From contig NZ_JADDUE010000001.1 of assembly GCF_016526145.1 (NCBI RefSeq), positions 62,001 to 126,000 of the forward strand: 64,000 nucleotides of DNA, read 5' to 3'. The stretch's first letter is position 1. Each line of letters begins with the position of its first letter. The notes below the pieces were generated by a model. It made no database searches. It was not told where the DNA came from and saw only the letters and a list, made by a program, of their open reading frames with translations. This document shows positions 48,248 through 58,096 of the stretch, piece by piece. The stretch is from Saccharopolyspora galaxeae. Its GTDB lineage: Bacteria; Actinomycetota; Actinomycetes; Mycobacteriales; Pseudonocardiaceae. Made by a program: the position numbers and the translations under genes.

Positions 48248-50476
48248 ATGGCAACACAGCAGACGGCACGGAACATGGTCGCAGGCCCGACTCCGGACCT
48301 CGGCAAGCTCGCCGACCCGATCGAACGACTCGCGGGAATCTTCGCCGACCTGGGCGGCGAACTCGGCGAATTCGGAGCGCAGCTCCGCGAGCTCCGTGCG
48401 GACGCCGAGAAACCTGGGGAGAAGGCCACTACTGGGGAAGGCAACGACATGACCGGGCAAGACACCCAGCCGGAGCGCACCGGGCCGCCACCGGAGCATC
48501 CGCCGAAACAACGACAACCCGTCCCGGACAAGCTACCGCCGCCGACAGCAGCGGTGGACACCGGACCAGCACCGCTACCAGGTGAACCGGTGGACACCAG
48601 CTTCGCCGAACCGACGCAGACCCCGGCCGCTCAGGCGGCCGGGGCTGCCCCGTATCAGGGGGCCGATGCGGAGCGGGGACGAATCGGCGGCGAAGGATCG
48701 ACCGAGCACCGAGCGCCCGCCGGGGACCAGCTGCCCGCAGCATCCGCTGCCCAAGACGGACCCACCGGCGACCACGTCCTCGCCGACGCACCGGCACGGG
48801 CTGACGACCGGGCGTTCTCCGACGAGTGGTTGCCCGAAAACCGCGCGCCGTCGCTCGATCCCGTCCCGCAGCGCGCCGGGGTGCTCGACGTGATCGCGAA
48901 CTGGACCGCTCGCCAAGGCACCCGCGTGCTCGCATGGGCGGGAGCCGCGATCACGCTGCTCGGCGTCGTGCTGCTGATGGTGATGGCGGTGCAGCAGGGC
49001 TGGATCGGCCCGCTCGGCCGGATCGCCGCCGGCGGCGGCCTCGGGCTCGCGCTGCTCGCCAGCGGCGTGTGGGTGCGCCGCCGCTCCGCGCCCGCGGCCG
49101 CGTTCTCGCTGGCCGCGACCGGCATCGCCGCGCTTTACCTGGACGTGCTCGCGGCCACCGCGCTCTACCGCTTCCTGCCTGCCCCGGCCGGTCTGGGGGC
49201 CGCGCTGGCGCTGTCGGTGGCCGGGCTCTGGCTCGCCGACCGCTGGCGTTCGCAAGCCTTGGCGGTCGGCGTCGTGCTCGGGTGCGCGTTGTGCGCGCCG
49301 TTGCTGTGCGCACCGCTGCTGTTCGGGCCGGTGCCGGCTGCTACCGCGCTGCTGACCGGATTCCTGGTCGTGCTCAAGATCGCCGCAACGCCGGTGCAGC
49401 TGCGCCGGGGCTGGCGCGGGCTCACGGCCGCCTCCGCCTTCCCCGCGATCCTCGCCGCGCTGATCAGCGACGGACTCGCGCTGAGCGCCCGCGAGCCGTG
49501 GACGGCCGCGTGGGCCGCCCTCGCCGTCTCCGTCACCGGCCTCGCGCTCGCCGCCGCCACTGCGCACCGCCGCGGCAAGGACCCGATCGGCATCGCGCTG
49601 CTGATCAGCGCCGCCGCACCGACCGCGCTGGTCGCCCCGATGCTGGGACGCTGGCCCGCGTTCGGATTCCTCGCGCTGCTCGGCGCGCTGTACTTCGCGG
49701 TGTGGTGCGCCGGCCGAGTCGGTCGACTGCCCGCTGCGTTCGGCGTCGTCGCAGGCGGGGTGAGCGCCATGCTGCTGTTCCAGCTGACGGTGCTGTGCAC
49801 CGGCGCTTCGGCCCGTTCGATCAGCGTCCTCGCGGAAGCACTGCTGCTGGCAATGCTGGCATTCCGGCTGCGCGGCAAGGGACTGCTGCTGAGCGCCGCC
49901 CTTTTCGGTTCGGCGGGAACCCTGCTGGCGCTGCTGATCGACGTGCCGCCGAGCCTGTTCACCGGCTTCCCCGCTCAGCCGTACTTCGACGACGGCCGCG
50001 CGCTGACGCCCGCGATGCTCGGCGGGCTGGCGGCCTTCTTGCTCATAGCCGGCGCTACCACCGCCACTACCTGGGCCGCGGTCCGGATGAACGTGCTACC
50101 GCGAACTCCGCAAGCGTTGACGCTCGCAGCTGTCGGACTTCTCTACGGCTGCGGTGGTGCCGTGCTCACCGCGAGCCTCCTGGTGCTGCCGACTACCTCG
50201 GGCTTCCTGGCCGGGCACGCGCTGATCACCGTCTCGTGGATGGTGCTGGCTTTCCTGCTGCTGTTGCGCGGCATCGGTTCGGTGCCGCCGCGGGTCGCGG
50301 GATTCGCGCTGGTCGGCGTCGCGCTGGCGAAACTGCTGCTGTTCGACCTCGCCGCGCTGTCCGGCCTGGCCCGAGTGCTGGCGTTCCTGGCCGCCGGGCT
50401 CATCCTGCTGGCGGGCGGCACCCGGTACGCGCGGCTGATCGGCGGCAGAGAGGCCCGCGCGGGCATCGCGTCGTGA
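48248..50476 (+). CDS. DUF2339 multi-pass membrane protein
   Basis: A 742-residue protein. An N-terminal helical stretch (L-A-D-P-I-E-R-L-A, then E-L-G-E-F-G-A-Q-L-R-E-L) is followed by a long disordered Pro/Asp/Glu-rich region (to about 205). The rest (about 215-742) has some 14-18 transmembrane helices of the DUF2339 type, beginning W-A-G-A-A-I-T-L-L-G-V-V. Function is unknown; the family is thought to be cell-envelope related. The start is uncertain: GTG 48242, ATG 48248, or the ATG at 48449 with GGGGAAGG. Confidence 0.82.
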   Translation: MATQQTARNMVAGPTPDLGKLADPIERLAGIFADLGGELGEFGAQLRELRADAEKPGEKATTGEGNDMTGQDTQPERTGPPPEHPPKQRQPVPDKLPPPTAAVDTGPAPLPGEPVDTSFAEPTQTPAAQAAGAAPYQGADAERGRIGGEGSTEHRAPAGDQLPAASAAQDGPTGDHVLADAPARADDRAFSDEWLPENRAPSLDPVPQRAGVLDVIANWTARQGTRVLAWAGAAITLLGVVLLMVMAVQQGWIGPLGRIAAGGGLGLALLASGVWVRRRSAPAAAFSLAATGIAALYLDVLAATALYRFLPAPAGLGAALALSVAGLWLADRWRSQALAVGVVLGCALCAPLLCAPLLFGPVPAATALLTGFLVVLKIAATPVQLRRGWRGLTAASAFPAILAALISDGLALSAREPWTAAWAALAVSVTGLALAAATAHRRGKDPIGIALLISAAAPTALVAPMLGRWPAFGFLALLGALYFAVWCAGRVGRLPAAFGVVAGGVSAMLLFQLTVLCTGASARSISVLAEALLLAMLAFRLRGKGLLLSAALFGSAGTLLALLIDVPPSLFTGFPAQPYFDDGRALTPAMLGGLAAFLLIAGATTATTWAAVRMNVLPRTPQALTLAAVGLLYGCGGAVLTASLLVLPTTSGFLAGHALITVSWMVLAFLLLLRGIGSVPPRVAGFALVGVALAKLLLFDLAALSGLARVLAFLAAGLILLAGGTRYARLIGGREARAGIAS

Positions 50477-50698
50477 CCCCGCACCGACGCGGGTTCCACC
50501 CGTTCGGGCGTAGTTGGGAACGAAGATGCATCCTCGCGGGGAGGCTGAACGTCAAACTGGATGAGTTGCTGCTCGCCGGTATCGCGCCACCGACGATCGC
50601 AACCCCCAGGTGCCGGTCGCAACGCCCCCCGTGCGGCCGGCCCTGGTTCATCCCGGCCCGTGCGGTTGCGCGACCGGGTCGGCCGCGGCCCGCGCTGC

Positions 50699-51064
50699 TC
50701 AGCCGTTGCGCCGCAGGCCCAGCGCGTTCAGCGTGCCTTGCACCGGACCCGGCTTCTGCTCCGGCAGCAGCTCCGGCGCGTGCTCGCCGAGCGCCGCGAC
50801 GACCTCGGACGCCGACGGGTTCACCGCCGAGAACTCACCGACCACGACCGTCGGGACCGTCTCGTTGCCGTCCGCGATCGACCGCACGACGGCCCTGGCT
50901 TCGTCGTCCTGCCAGATGTCGAGCTCCCGGAAGGCCACCCCCTGCTTGCGCAGGCCCGCCCGCAGCGATGTGCAGAACGGGCAGCCGGGCCTGGTGTAGA
51001 CGACGAGTTCCCGCGCCGCCGCGTCGTTCGTTCCCGCTGGGTCGTTCGTTCCTGCCGCGTCCAT
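50699..51064 (-). CDS. Glutaredoxin/mycoredoxin-like protein
   Basis: A 121-residue thioredoxin-fold protein. The redox motif C-P-F-C sits in Y-T-R-P-G-C-P-F-C (about residues 23-31), with the cis-Pro in T-V-P-T-V-V-V-G (about 70). Actinobacteria lack glutathione, so it probably works with mycothiol, as mycoredoxin does. The C-terminus extends about 25 residues beyond the usual fold. ATG at 51064 with GGAAAGG upstream. Divergent from the TetR gene, 218 bp apart. Confidence 0.88.
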   Translation of the reverse strand: MDAAGTNDPAGTNDAAARELVVYTRPGCPFCTSLRAGLRKQGVAFRELDIWQDDEARAVVRSIADGNETVPTVVVGEFSAVNPSASEVVAALGEHAPELLPEQKPGPVQGTLNALGLRRNG

Positions 51065-51282
51065 CGAGTACACCTTTCCGCCCCGGAGGCCACCGACCGG
51101 CCGTCTTCGGCAGCGCCAACACATGCCGACAAGTCGATATTCCTGATCGGCGTTCGGTGGTGGCGACCGGAACGGAACCGATAACGTGCACCGCAAGTAA
51201 TTGATCGCCGTCCGATCGGTGAGCTGCGCAGCGGTCGAACCCGCGGCGCGGCACCGGCGGAACACGCCATGGAGTCGGTCAG

Positions 51283-52026
51283 ATGAGCGAGGGCACTCGG
51301 CGCGAACGCATCCGTGCTGCCACCGAGATGGAGATCCGCCAGCACGCCCGGACGCTGCTCATCGAACAGGGCCGGGACGCGGTCACGTTGCGCGCGATCG
51401 CCCGCGAGCTGGGCATCACCGCACCCGCGCTGTACCGCTACTACGACTCGCGCGAAGACCTCCTGCGCCAACTCGGCGAGGACATCTGCGGCGACCTGGT
51501 CGACGAGCTGAGCGAGCGGTTGCGCGAGATCGACCAGCGCGACTTCCACGGGAAGCTGCGGTCGGTGTGCCACGGCTTTCGGCGCTGGGCGCTGGCGCAT
51601 CCCAAAGAGTTCGGGCTGGTTTTCGCCACCCGCGCGGACGAGACCGCGGAACCCGGCGCGGACGGCGCCGGTCCGGAAGGCGCCCGGGACCAGTTCGCCG
51701 GGGTCTTCCTGCGGCTCATCGGCCCGCTGATGGCCGAGAGCACGCACGTGGTGGACCGCGAGTCGGCACCGGCGAGCCTGCAATCGGAACTGTCCCCGAA
51801 CCAGCTCGCGCTGGCCGAGGCGTTCTCGCAGCACGGGATCGACCTGCCCGCGGAAGCGCAGGACACCGACGCGGTCTACTTCCTGCTGCGCTGGTGGGTC
51901 CGGATCTACGGGCACGTGGCGCTGGAGGTGTTCGGGCGGTTCCCGTTCACGTTGGCGCACTCCGACCGGCTCTACGAGTCGCTGCTCGACGAGCTGGCCC
52001 ACGAGCTCGGGCTGACCACCGGATGA
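51283..52026 (+). CDS. TetR-family transcriptional regulator
   Basis: A 247-residue regulator. The N-terminal helix-turn-helix (about 8-60) has R-E-R-I-R-A-A-T-E, V-T-L-R-A-I-A-R-E-L-G-I-T-A-P-A-L-Y-R-Y-Y. The C-terminal ligand-binding domain includes W-A-L-A-H-P-K-E-F-G-L-V-F, seen in the TetR_C_13-like group. Ligand and targets are unknown. It is 2.8 kb from an acyl-CoA oxidase-like gene with a palindromic operator, but that operator motif does not occur at its own promoter, so a link is not supported. Confidence 0.9.
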   Translation: MSEGTRRERIRAATEMEIRQHARTLLIEQGRDAVTLRAIARELGITAPALYRYYDSREDLLRQLGEDICGDLVDELSERLREIDQRDFHGKLRSVCHGFRRWALAHPKEFGLVFATRADETAEPGADGAGPEGARDQFAGVFLRLIGPLMAESTHVVDRESAPASLQSELSPNQLALAEAFSQHGIDLPAEAQDTDAVYFLLRWWVRIYGHVALEVFGRFPFTLAHSDRLYESLLDELAHELGLTTG

Positions 52027-52128
52027 CACGTGCGGCCAGGTCCCCTCGGCGAACCGGGAGCCCTGGCCGCACGCCGATCGGGCCGCGATGCTCGCTGCGC
52101 CCGTGCAGCGGAGTCGCGGTCCGGGGGA

Positions 52129-52599
52129 TCAGTAGCCGAAGTCCTGCGTCCAGTTCCAGCCGCTGGTCTCGACTCCGACGCCGATCTTGTTCAGCTTGCA
52201 GTTCAGGATGTTCTTCTTGTGCCCTGGCGATTTCATCCAGGCGTTCATCACCTGCTCGGGGCTGCTCTGGCCGGCGGCGATGTTCTCCGCGCCCGGGGAC
52301 GGGTAGCCCGCGTTCTTGATCCGCTTGTCGAACGACACGCCTTCCGGGGTGTCGTGCGAGAAGTAGTTCCGGTTGGCCATGTCGGAGCTGTGCCCGTTGG
52401 CCGCTTGGGTGAGCCGCTTGTCGACCTTCACCGGTCCGCAGCCGGCACCGGCGCGCTGCTGGTTGACGAGTTCGACGACGCGGTTCTGCTGCCCGGCGTC
52501 GGCGGCGAGCGCCTGCGCGGGCATGGCGGCGCCCGCACCGAGCGCCGCGGCTACGAGTCCGGATGCGATTACAGTGCGTTTAAAATTGGTCCGTGCCAT
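52129..52599 (-). CDS. Secreted CAP-domain (SCP-like) protein
   Basis: A 156-residue protein with a signal peptide (about 1-32, ending A-L-A-A). The CAP domain has the conserved His/Glu set: V-V-E-L-V-N-Q-Q-R, H-S-S-D-M-A, Y-F-S-H, G-A-E-N-I-A and W-M-K-S-P-G-H-K-K-N-I-L. One Cys pair probably forms a disulphide. The role of bacterial CAP proteins is not settled. The ATG at 52599 begins the signal peptide. The upstream region (52600-52810) is less GC-rich than its surroundings. Confidence 0.9.
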   Translation of the reverse strand: MARTNFKRTVIASGLVAAALGAGAAMPAQALAADAGQQNRVVELVNQQRAGAGCGPVKVDKRLTQAANGHSSDMANRNYFSHDTPEGVSFDKRIKNAGYPSPGAENIAAGQSSPEQVMNAWMKSPGHKKNILNCKLNKIGVGVETSGWNWTQDFGY

Positions 52600-52813
52600 G
52601 CGGCGAGAAACTACCCATTCGCATGAAGCAGTTTCCGCCATGTGTGCATATCGGCACAGATCAAGCGACGGTGAGTATTCGGTCCATATCGTTTCGAATT
52701 CGTCGATCTTCCATTATTCCTGCACAGCGCCATACCGGAAAGATATGGTTCCGCAAAAACGGCCGGTTTCGCACGCCTTGCCGAACAATTCCGGATCAGT
52801 TCGGGGTCGCGCC

Positions 52814-52859
52814 AAAAAAGCGCGGCCCGCCCGTCGGCGAATCGCCACGAGCGGGCCGC
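52814..52859 (-). terminator. Terminator of the acyl-CoA oxidase-like gene
   Basis: GCGGCCCGC (52822-52830) pairs with GCGGGCCGC (52851-52859), with an AAAAAA tract on the left that is a T-run on the minus strand. Confidence 0.8.
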
Positions 52860-52874
52860 CCGGCAGAATGCGGA

Positions 52875-54839
52875 TCAGTCGTCCCGGCGGTCGTGCTCCC
52901 GCTGGACCTCCTGGCGCTGCTGCTCCGCACCGGTCGCGATCGGCGCGGTGAGCCACTGGCGCGGCAGGCCGAACGCCGCCACCAAGTCCACCGCGTGCGG
53001 GCGCAACGCCTGGCACAACCCGTTCACCGCCTCGGTCACGGCCTTCGCCCGCCGCGGGGTGATCCGCTCGTGCTCCAGGAACCAGCCCCGGTCCTCCTCG
53101 ACCGTGGACAGCACGTACAGATCGCACAGGCGCTCCAGCACCAGCGCGGTGTCCGGATCCTGGCAGCGCTCGACACCGGCGACGAACGCCTCGAGCACGA
53201 CCCGGTCGATGTGCACCCGCGCCGCGCGCAGCACGTGGTCCTGCGCGTCGTTGAACACCTCGAACGGGTCCGCGGAACCGCCGGTGGCGCGCCGCAGGCG
53301 GCGGGCGAGGCCGTCGAGCACGTGCCGCTCGCGGTCGTCGAACAGCTTCACCTGCCAGCCGCGCTCGAACACCGCCTCCTCGTCGTCCGGCACCGCGGCG
53401 TCGACCAGGCGCTGCACCAGCGACTTCGCCGCCGTGCGTTCGATCACCGCGCCCACGAACTGGTCGGCGACGAACCTGGCCATCCCCATCGTGCCGAGCT
53501 CGTCGAACTGGCCCTTGTAGTTCGTCAGCAGGCCCTTGGCGACCAGCTGCAGCAGCACCGTGTTGTCGCCCTCGAAGGTCGTGAACACGTCGGTGTCCGC
53601 CTTGAGCTGCGGCAACTGGTTCTCCGCGAGGTAGCCGGCGCCGCCGCACGCCTCGCGGGCGATCTGGATGGTCCGGGTGGCGTGCCAGGTGGTGACGGCT
53701 TTGATCCCCGCGGTGCGCGACTCCAGTTCCCGCTGTGCGCGTTCGTCCCCGGAGCCCTGCACCTCGTGCAGCGTCGATACCAGCTGTTCCTGCGCGAAGT
53801 GCAGCGCGAACGTCTTCGCCAGCGCGGGCAGCAGCTTGCGCTGGTGCCCTAGGTAGTCCAGCACGACGGTTTCCTCGTCGGTGCCGGGCCGGTCGAACTG
53901 CCTGCGCGCCGAGCCGTAGCGCAGCGCGATCTCCAGGGCCAGCTTCGTGGCGCTGCCCGCCGTGCCCGCCACCGAGATCCGGCCGCGGATCAGCGTGCCC
54001 AGCATGGTGAAGAACCGCTTGCCGGTGCTGTCGATCGGACTGCTGTAGGTGCCGTCCGCGGCCACGTCGCCGTAGCGGTTGAGCAGCGCTTCGCGCGGGA
54101 CTCGCACGTTGTCGAAGGTGATGCGCCCGTTGTCCACGCCGTTGAGCCCGGCCTTGCGGCCGCAGTCCTCGATGTGCACGCCGGGCAGGACCGCACCCGC
54201 GGAGTCGCGGATCGGAACCATGAACGCGTGCACGCCGTGCCCATGACCACCGGTGAACAGCTGGGCGAACACCACCGCCATCCGGCCGTCGCGGGCGGCG
54301 TTGCCGATGTACTCCTTGCGCGCCGACTCGTGCGGGGTGTGCACGACGAACTCTTCGGTCGCCGGGTCGTAGGCGGCGGTGCTGCGCAGGCGCTGCACGT
54401 CCGAGCCGTGCCCGGTCTCGGTCATCGCGAAGCAGCCCGGCAGGTCCAGGTTGATGATCGACGGCAGGTAGCGCTCGTGGTGCCGTTCGGTGCCCAGCGC
54501 CTGCACCGCACCGCCGAACAGGCCCCACTGGACCCCGGACTTGACCATCAGCGAGAGGTTCCCGGCCAGCATCTCCAGGGACACCACCGAACCGCCGGTG
54601 TCGCCCTGCCCGCCTTGCGCGACCGGGAAGCCGATCTCCGGGATGCCGCTTTTGACCAGCAGGTGCAGCTGCTCCAGGGTCAGCGCGCGGTGCGCCTCGG
54701 TGTCCAGGTGATCGCCGGGTGGCAGCTCGGTGCCCTCCAGCGCGCTGCGGACCTGCGCGCGGACGTCAGCCCAGCGCCCGTCCAGCAGGGCCGCCAGCTC
54801 ACCCGCGTCGAATCCGGCCGGTGTCCTCGGGATGTCCAT
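52875..54839 (-). CDS. Acyl-CoA dehydrogenase/oxidase family enzyme (ACOX-like)
   Basis: A 654-residue flavoenzyme. F-A-M-T-E-T-G-H-G-S-D-V (about 137-148) is the FAD/substrate site. R-E-A-C-G-G-A-G-Y and F-T-T-F-E-G-D-N-T-V-L-L-Q, with the catalytic Glu, are characteristic of peroxisomal-type acyl-CoA oxidases rather than ordinary dehydrogenases. It would oxidise acyl-CoA to enoyl-CoA, perhaps directly with oxygen. A perfect palindrome TTACTCGTGAGTAA lies 41 bp upstream of the ATG, the same motif as before fadE5. Confidence 0.9.
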   Translation of the reverse strand: MDIPRTPAGFDAGELAALLDGRWADVRAQVRSALEGTELPPGDHLDTEAHRALTLEQLHLLVKSGIPEIGFPVAQGGQGDTGGSVVSLEMLAGNLSLMVKSGVQWGLFGGAVQALGTERHHERYLPSIINLDLPGCFAMTETGHGSDVQRLRSTAAYDPATEEFVVHTPHESARKEYIGNAARDGRMAVVFAQLFTGGHGHGVHAFMVPIRDSAGAVLPGVHIEDCGRKAGLNGVDNGRITFDNVRVPREALLNRYGDVAADGTYSSPIDSTGKRFFTMLGTLIRGRISVAGTAGSATKLALEIALRYGSARRQFDRPGTDEETVVLDYLGHQRKLLPALAKTFALHFAQEQLVSTLHEVQGSGDERAQRELESRTAGIKAVTTWHATRTIQIAREACGGAGYLAENQLPQLKADTDVFTTFEGDNTVLLQLVAKGLLTNYKGQFDELGTMGMARFVADQFVGAVIERTAAKSLVQRLVDAAVPDDEEAVFERGWQVKLFDDRERHVLDGLARRLRRATGGSADPFEVFNDAQDHVLRAARVHIDRVVLEAFVAGVERCQDPDTALVLERLCDLYVLSTVEEDRGWFLEHERITPRRAKAVTEAVNGLCQALRPHAVDLVAAFGLPRQWLTAPIATGAEQQRQEVQREHDRRDD

Positions 54840-54880
54840 GCCAGCCTCCGCACTTGGAGTTCCGTCGCCGCCGAGCGTAG

Positions 54881-54894
54881 TTACTCGTGAGTAA
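54881..54894. promoter_or_regulatory. Putative operator TTACTCGTGAGTAA
   Basis: TTACT-N4-AGTAA, extended to GTTACT...AGTAAC. Same half-sites as the two sites upstream of fadE5, about 48 kb away. Confidence 0.7.
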
Positions 54895-54955
54895 CCAGCG
54901 CTACGTGACCTGCCTCGCCACCTCGGCCTACCCGTTCCGGAACCGGTGCGACGCG

Positions 54956-54986
54956 AAAACGGCCCGCTCGCGCGGAGCGGGCCGTT
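54956..54986 (-). terminator. Terminator of leuS
   Basis: AACGGCCCGCTC (54958-54969) pairs with GAGCGGGCCGTT (54975-54986), 14 bp after the leuS stop. The A tract gives a U-run on the minus strand. Confidence 0.88.
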
Positions 54987-55000
54987 CGCCGCAGGGCGGC

Positions 55001-57967
55001 TCAGGCCACCACGTTGACCAGCTTGCCGGGCACGACGATGACCTTGCGCGGCTCGTTGCCCTCCAGCGCGGCCACCACCTTCTCGTCCGCCAGCGCCGCC
55101 GCACGCACCTCGTCCTGCTCGGCCGCTGCGGGCACGACCACCCGGGAGCGCACCTTGCCGTTGATCTGGATCGGGTACTCCGCGGTGTCCTCGACCAGGT
55201 ACTCGGGATCCGCCACCGGGAACGGGCCGTGCGCCAGGCTGGTGTCGTGGCCCAGCCGCGCCCACAGCTCCTCGGCCAGGTGCGGGGTCAGCGGGGCGAC
55301 CATCAGCACCAGCGGCTCGACGACCTGCCGCGGCGTGCGCTGCTGCGCCGAGTAGGTCTTGGTGACGCGGTTGTTCAGCTCGATCAGCTTCGCCACCGCG
55401 GTGTTGAACCGCAGCGCGTCCAAGTCCTCCCGGACACCCGCGATGGTCTTGTGCAGCGCACGCAGCATCTCTTCGTCCGGGCGCTCGTCGGCGACCCGCA
55501 GCTGCCCGGTGTGCTCGTCGATGACGTTGCGCCACAGCCGCTGCAGGAACCGTTGCGAGCCGACGACGTCCTTGGTCGCCCACGGACGCGAGGTGTCCAG
55601 CGGGCCCATCGCCATCTCGTAGAGCCGCAGCGTGTCCGCGCCGTAGCTGTCGGCCATCTCGTCCGGGGACACGGAGTTCTTCAGGCTCTTGCCCATCTTC
55701 CCGTACTCGCGGCGGACCGGTTCGCCGTGGAAGAAGTACTCGCCGCCGCTTTCCTCGACCTCCTCGGCGGGCACGTACACGCCGCGCGAGTCGGTGAAGG
55801 CGAACGCCTGGATGTAGCCCTGGTTGTACAGCCGCCGGTACGGCTCCTCCGAGCTCACGTAGCCCAGGTCGTACAGCACCTTGTGCCAGAACCGGGAGTA
55901 CAGCAGGTGCAGCACCGCGTGCTCCACGCCGCCGACGTACAGGTCCAGCCCGCCCGGGTCGCTCGCGCCGTGCTGCTGCGGGCGCGGGCCCATCCAGTAC
56001 CGCTCGTTGACCGGGTCGACGAACGCCTCGTCGTTGACCGGGTCGATGTAGCGCAGCTGGTACCAGCAGGAACCGGCCCACTGCGGCATCACGTTGGTGT
56101 CCCGGCTGTAGTGCTTGAGCCCGTCGCCCAGGTCCAGCTCGACCTCGGCCCAGTCGGTGGCCTTGGCCAGCGGCGGCTCCGGGCGGCTGTCGGCGTCCTC
56201 CGGGTCGAAGGTGCGCGGCGAGTAGTCCGCGACCTCCGGCAGCACCACCGGCAGTTCGCCGTCCGGCACGCCCAGCGGCACGCCGTCTTCGTCGTAGACG
56301 ATCGGGAACGGCTCGCCCCAGTAGCGCTGCCGCGCGAACAGCCAGTCGCGCAGCTTGTACTCCACGGTCCCCGCGCCGTGCCCGCGCTGCTCGAGCCACT
56401 CGGTGACGGTGCTCTTGGCGTCCTCCAGGCCCAGCCCGTTCAGGTCCAGACCGGCTTGCGGATTCGCGGAGTTGATCCGCGGCCCGTCACCGGTGTAGGC
56501 GCCGCCCGGGTGCTCGGCGGAGGGCTGCACGGTGCGCACCACCGGCAGCTCGAAGACGTGCGCGAAGTCCCAGTCGCGGAGGTCCTCACCGGGCACCGCC
56601 ATGATCGCGCCGGTGCCGTAGCCCATCAGCACGTAGTCCGCCACGAACACCGGGATCTGGGCGCCGTTGACCGGGTTCGTCGCCCACGCACCGGTGAACA
56701 CGCCGGTCTTGTCCTTGTTCTCCTGGCGGTCCAGGTCGGACTTCATCGAAGCGGTGCGCCGGTAGTCGGCGACCGCTTCGGCGGGCGTCGCCGCGCCGCC
56801 GGTCCACACCTCGTGGGTGCCCGCGGGCCACTCGGTGGTGGTCAGCTCGTCGACCAGCGGGTGCTCCGGGGCCAGCACCAGGTAGGTCACGCCGAACAAC
56901 GTGTCCGGGCGGGTGGTGAACACCTGCACCTCGCCCGCGGAACCGTCCAGCCGGAAGGTCACGTTCGCGCCGTGCGAGCGGCCGATCCAGTTCCGCTGCA
57001 TGCTCTTGACCTTGTCCGGCCAGTCCAGCCGGTCCAGGTCGTCGACCAGGCGGTCGGCGTAAGCGGTGATCCGCATCATCCACTGCTTCAGATTGCGGCG
57101 GAACACCGGGAAGTTGCCGCGCTCGGTCAGGCCGTCCGCGGTGACCTCCTCGTTCGCCACGACGGTGCCCAGACCGGGCGCCCAGTTCACCGGGGCCTCG
57201 GACAGGTAGGCCAGCCGGTAGGTGTCGATCAGCCGGCGCTGCTCGGTGCGGGACAGCTCGGTCCACGCCCTGCCGTCCGGGGTGGCGCGCTCACCGGCGG
57301 CGAACTGCTCCTCCAGCTCGGCGATCGGCCGCGCCCGGCCGCGGCCGCCGTCGGCGGCGGTGTCGTACCAGGCGTTGAAGATCTGCAGGAAGATCCACTG
57401 CGTCCACTTGTAGAACTCGATGTCGGTGGTGGCGATCCGCCTGCGCTCGTCGTGGCCCAGCCCCAGCCTGCGGATCTGGTTGAGGTACCGCTCGATGTTC
57501 TGCTCGGTCGTGGTGCGCGGGTGCGTGCCGGTCTGCGCCGCGTACTGCTCGGCGGGCAGCCCGAAGGCGTCGAAACCCATCGTGTGCAGCACGTTGCGGC
57601 CCAGCATCCGGTGGAAGCGGGCGTAGACGTCGGTGCCGATGAAGCCCAGCGGATGTCCGACGTGCAGCCCGGAGCCCGACGGGTACGGGAACATGTCCTG
57701 GATGAACAGCTTCTCGGCGGATTCCGGGTCGCCGCCTGCCGGGTCGTCGGCCGATTCGGCGCGCAGCTTGCCGACCGGGTTCGGGGCGTGGAAGGTGCCG
57801 AGCTCCTCCCAGCGCCGCTGCCAGCGCTGTTCGACCTCGGCCGCGATCTCCGCCGTGTAGCGGAACCGGGGCGCCTCCTCACTCCCGTTCGGGCCCCCCG
57901 TCGCCGGGCCTCCCGTCACCGGGGTCTCCGTCGGCTCGCCCGTCACGCCTGCTGCCTGGCCGCTCAT
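55001..57967 (-). CDS. leuS: Leucyl-tRNA synthetase
   Basis: A 988-residue class I synthetase that charges tRNA-Leu. The HIGH motif is H-V-G-H in [10 protein letters not shown] (about 98-106). The CP1 editing domain lies at about 280-480, and the KMSKS motif reads K-M-G-K-S near residue 765. An N-terminal Thr/Gly/Pro-rich extension of about 35 residues is typical of actinobacteria. The ATG at 57967 is preceded by GGAAGGAAG. It ends at its own terminator. Confidence 0.97.
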   Translation of the reverse strand: MSGQAAGVTGEPTETPVTGGPATGGPNGSEEAPRFRYTAEIAAEVEQRWQRRWEELGTFHAPNPVGKLRAESADDPAGGDPESAEKLFIQDMFPYPSGSGLHVGHPLGFIGTDVYARFHRMLGRNVLHTMGFDAFGLPAEQYAAQTGTHPRTTTEQNIERYLNQIRRLGLGHDERRRIATTDIEFYKWTQWIFLQIFNAWYDTAADGGRGRARPIAELEEQFAAGERATPDGRAWTELSRTEQRRLIDTYRLAYLSEAPVNWAPGLGTVVANEEVTADGLTERGNFPVFRRNLKQWMMRITAYADRLVDDLDRLDWPDKVKSMQRNWIGRSHGANVTFRLDGSAGEVQVFTTRPDTLFGVTYLVLAPEHPLVDELTTTEWPAGTHEVWTGGAATPAEAVADYRRTASMKSDLDRQENKDKTGVFTGAWATNPVNGAQIPVFVADYVLMGYGTGAIMAVPGEDLRDWDFAHVFELPVVRTVQPSAEHPGGAYTGDGPRINSANPQAGLDLNGLGLEDAKSTVTEWLEQRGHGAGTVEYKLRDWLFARQRYWGEPFPIVYDEDGVPLGVPDGELPVVLPEVADYSPRTFDPEDADSRPEPPLAKATDWAEVELDLGDGLKHYSRDTNVMPQWAGSCWYQLRYIDPVNDEAFVDPVNERYWMGPRPQQHGASDPGGLDLYVGGVEHAVLHLLYSRFWHKVLYDLGYVSSEEPYRRLYNQGYIQAFAFTDSRGVYVPAEEVEESGGEYFFHGEPVRREYGKMGKSLKNSVSPDEMADSYGADTLRLYEMAMGPLDTSRPWATKDVVGSQRFLQRLWRNVIDEHTGQLRVADERPDEEMLRALHKTIAGVREDLDALRFNTAVAKLIELNNRVTKTYSAQQRTPRQVVEPLVLMVAPLTPHLAEELWARLGHDTSLAHGPFPVADPEYLVEDTAEYPIQINGKVRSRVVVPAAAEQDEVRAAALADEKVVAALEGNEPRKVIVVPGKLVNVVA

Positions 57968-58096
57968 CGCCTGTGCTTCCTTCCCTGCTCATCACGCGGA
58001 TCGCACACCCCTAGTGTGCCGCCCGCCGCCAACGCGTTTCCCGCAGGCCCGCCCGGGGCGCCGGCGGGCGGGCTGATCGTCGGCGACGACCCGGCC

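Noticed and set aside
51283-52026. TetR regulator as the repressor of the TTACT-N4-AGTAA sites
   Set aside because: The motif is not found at its own promoter, and proximity to one target is weak evidence.
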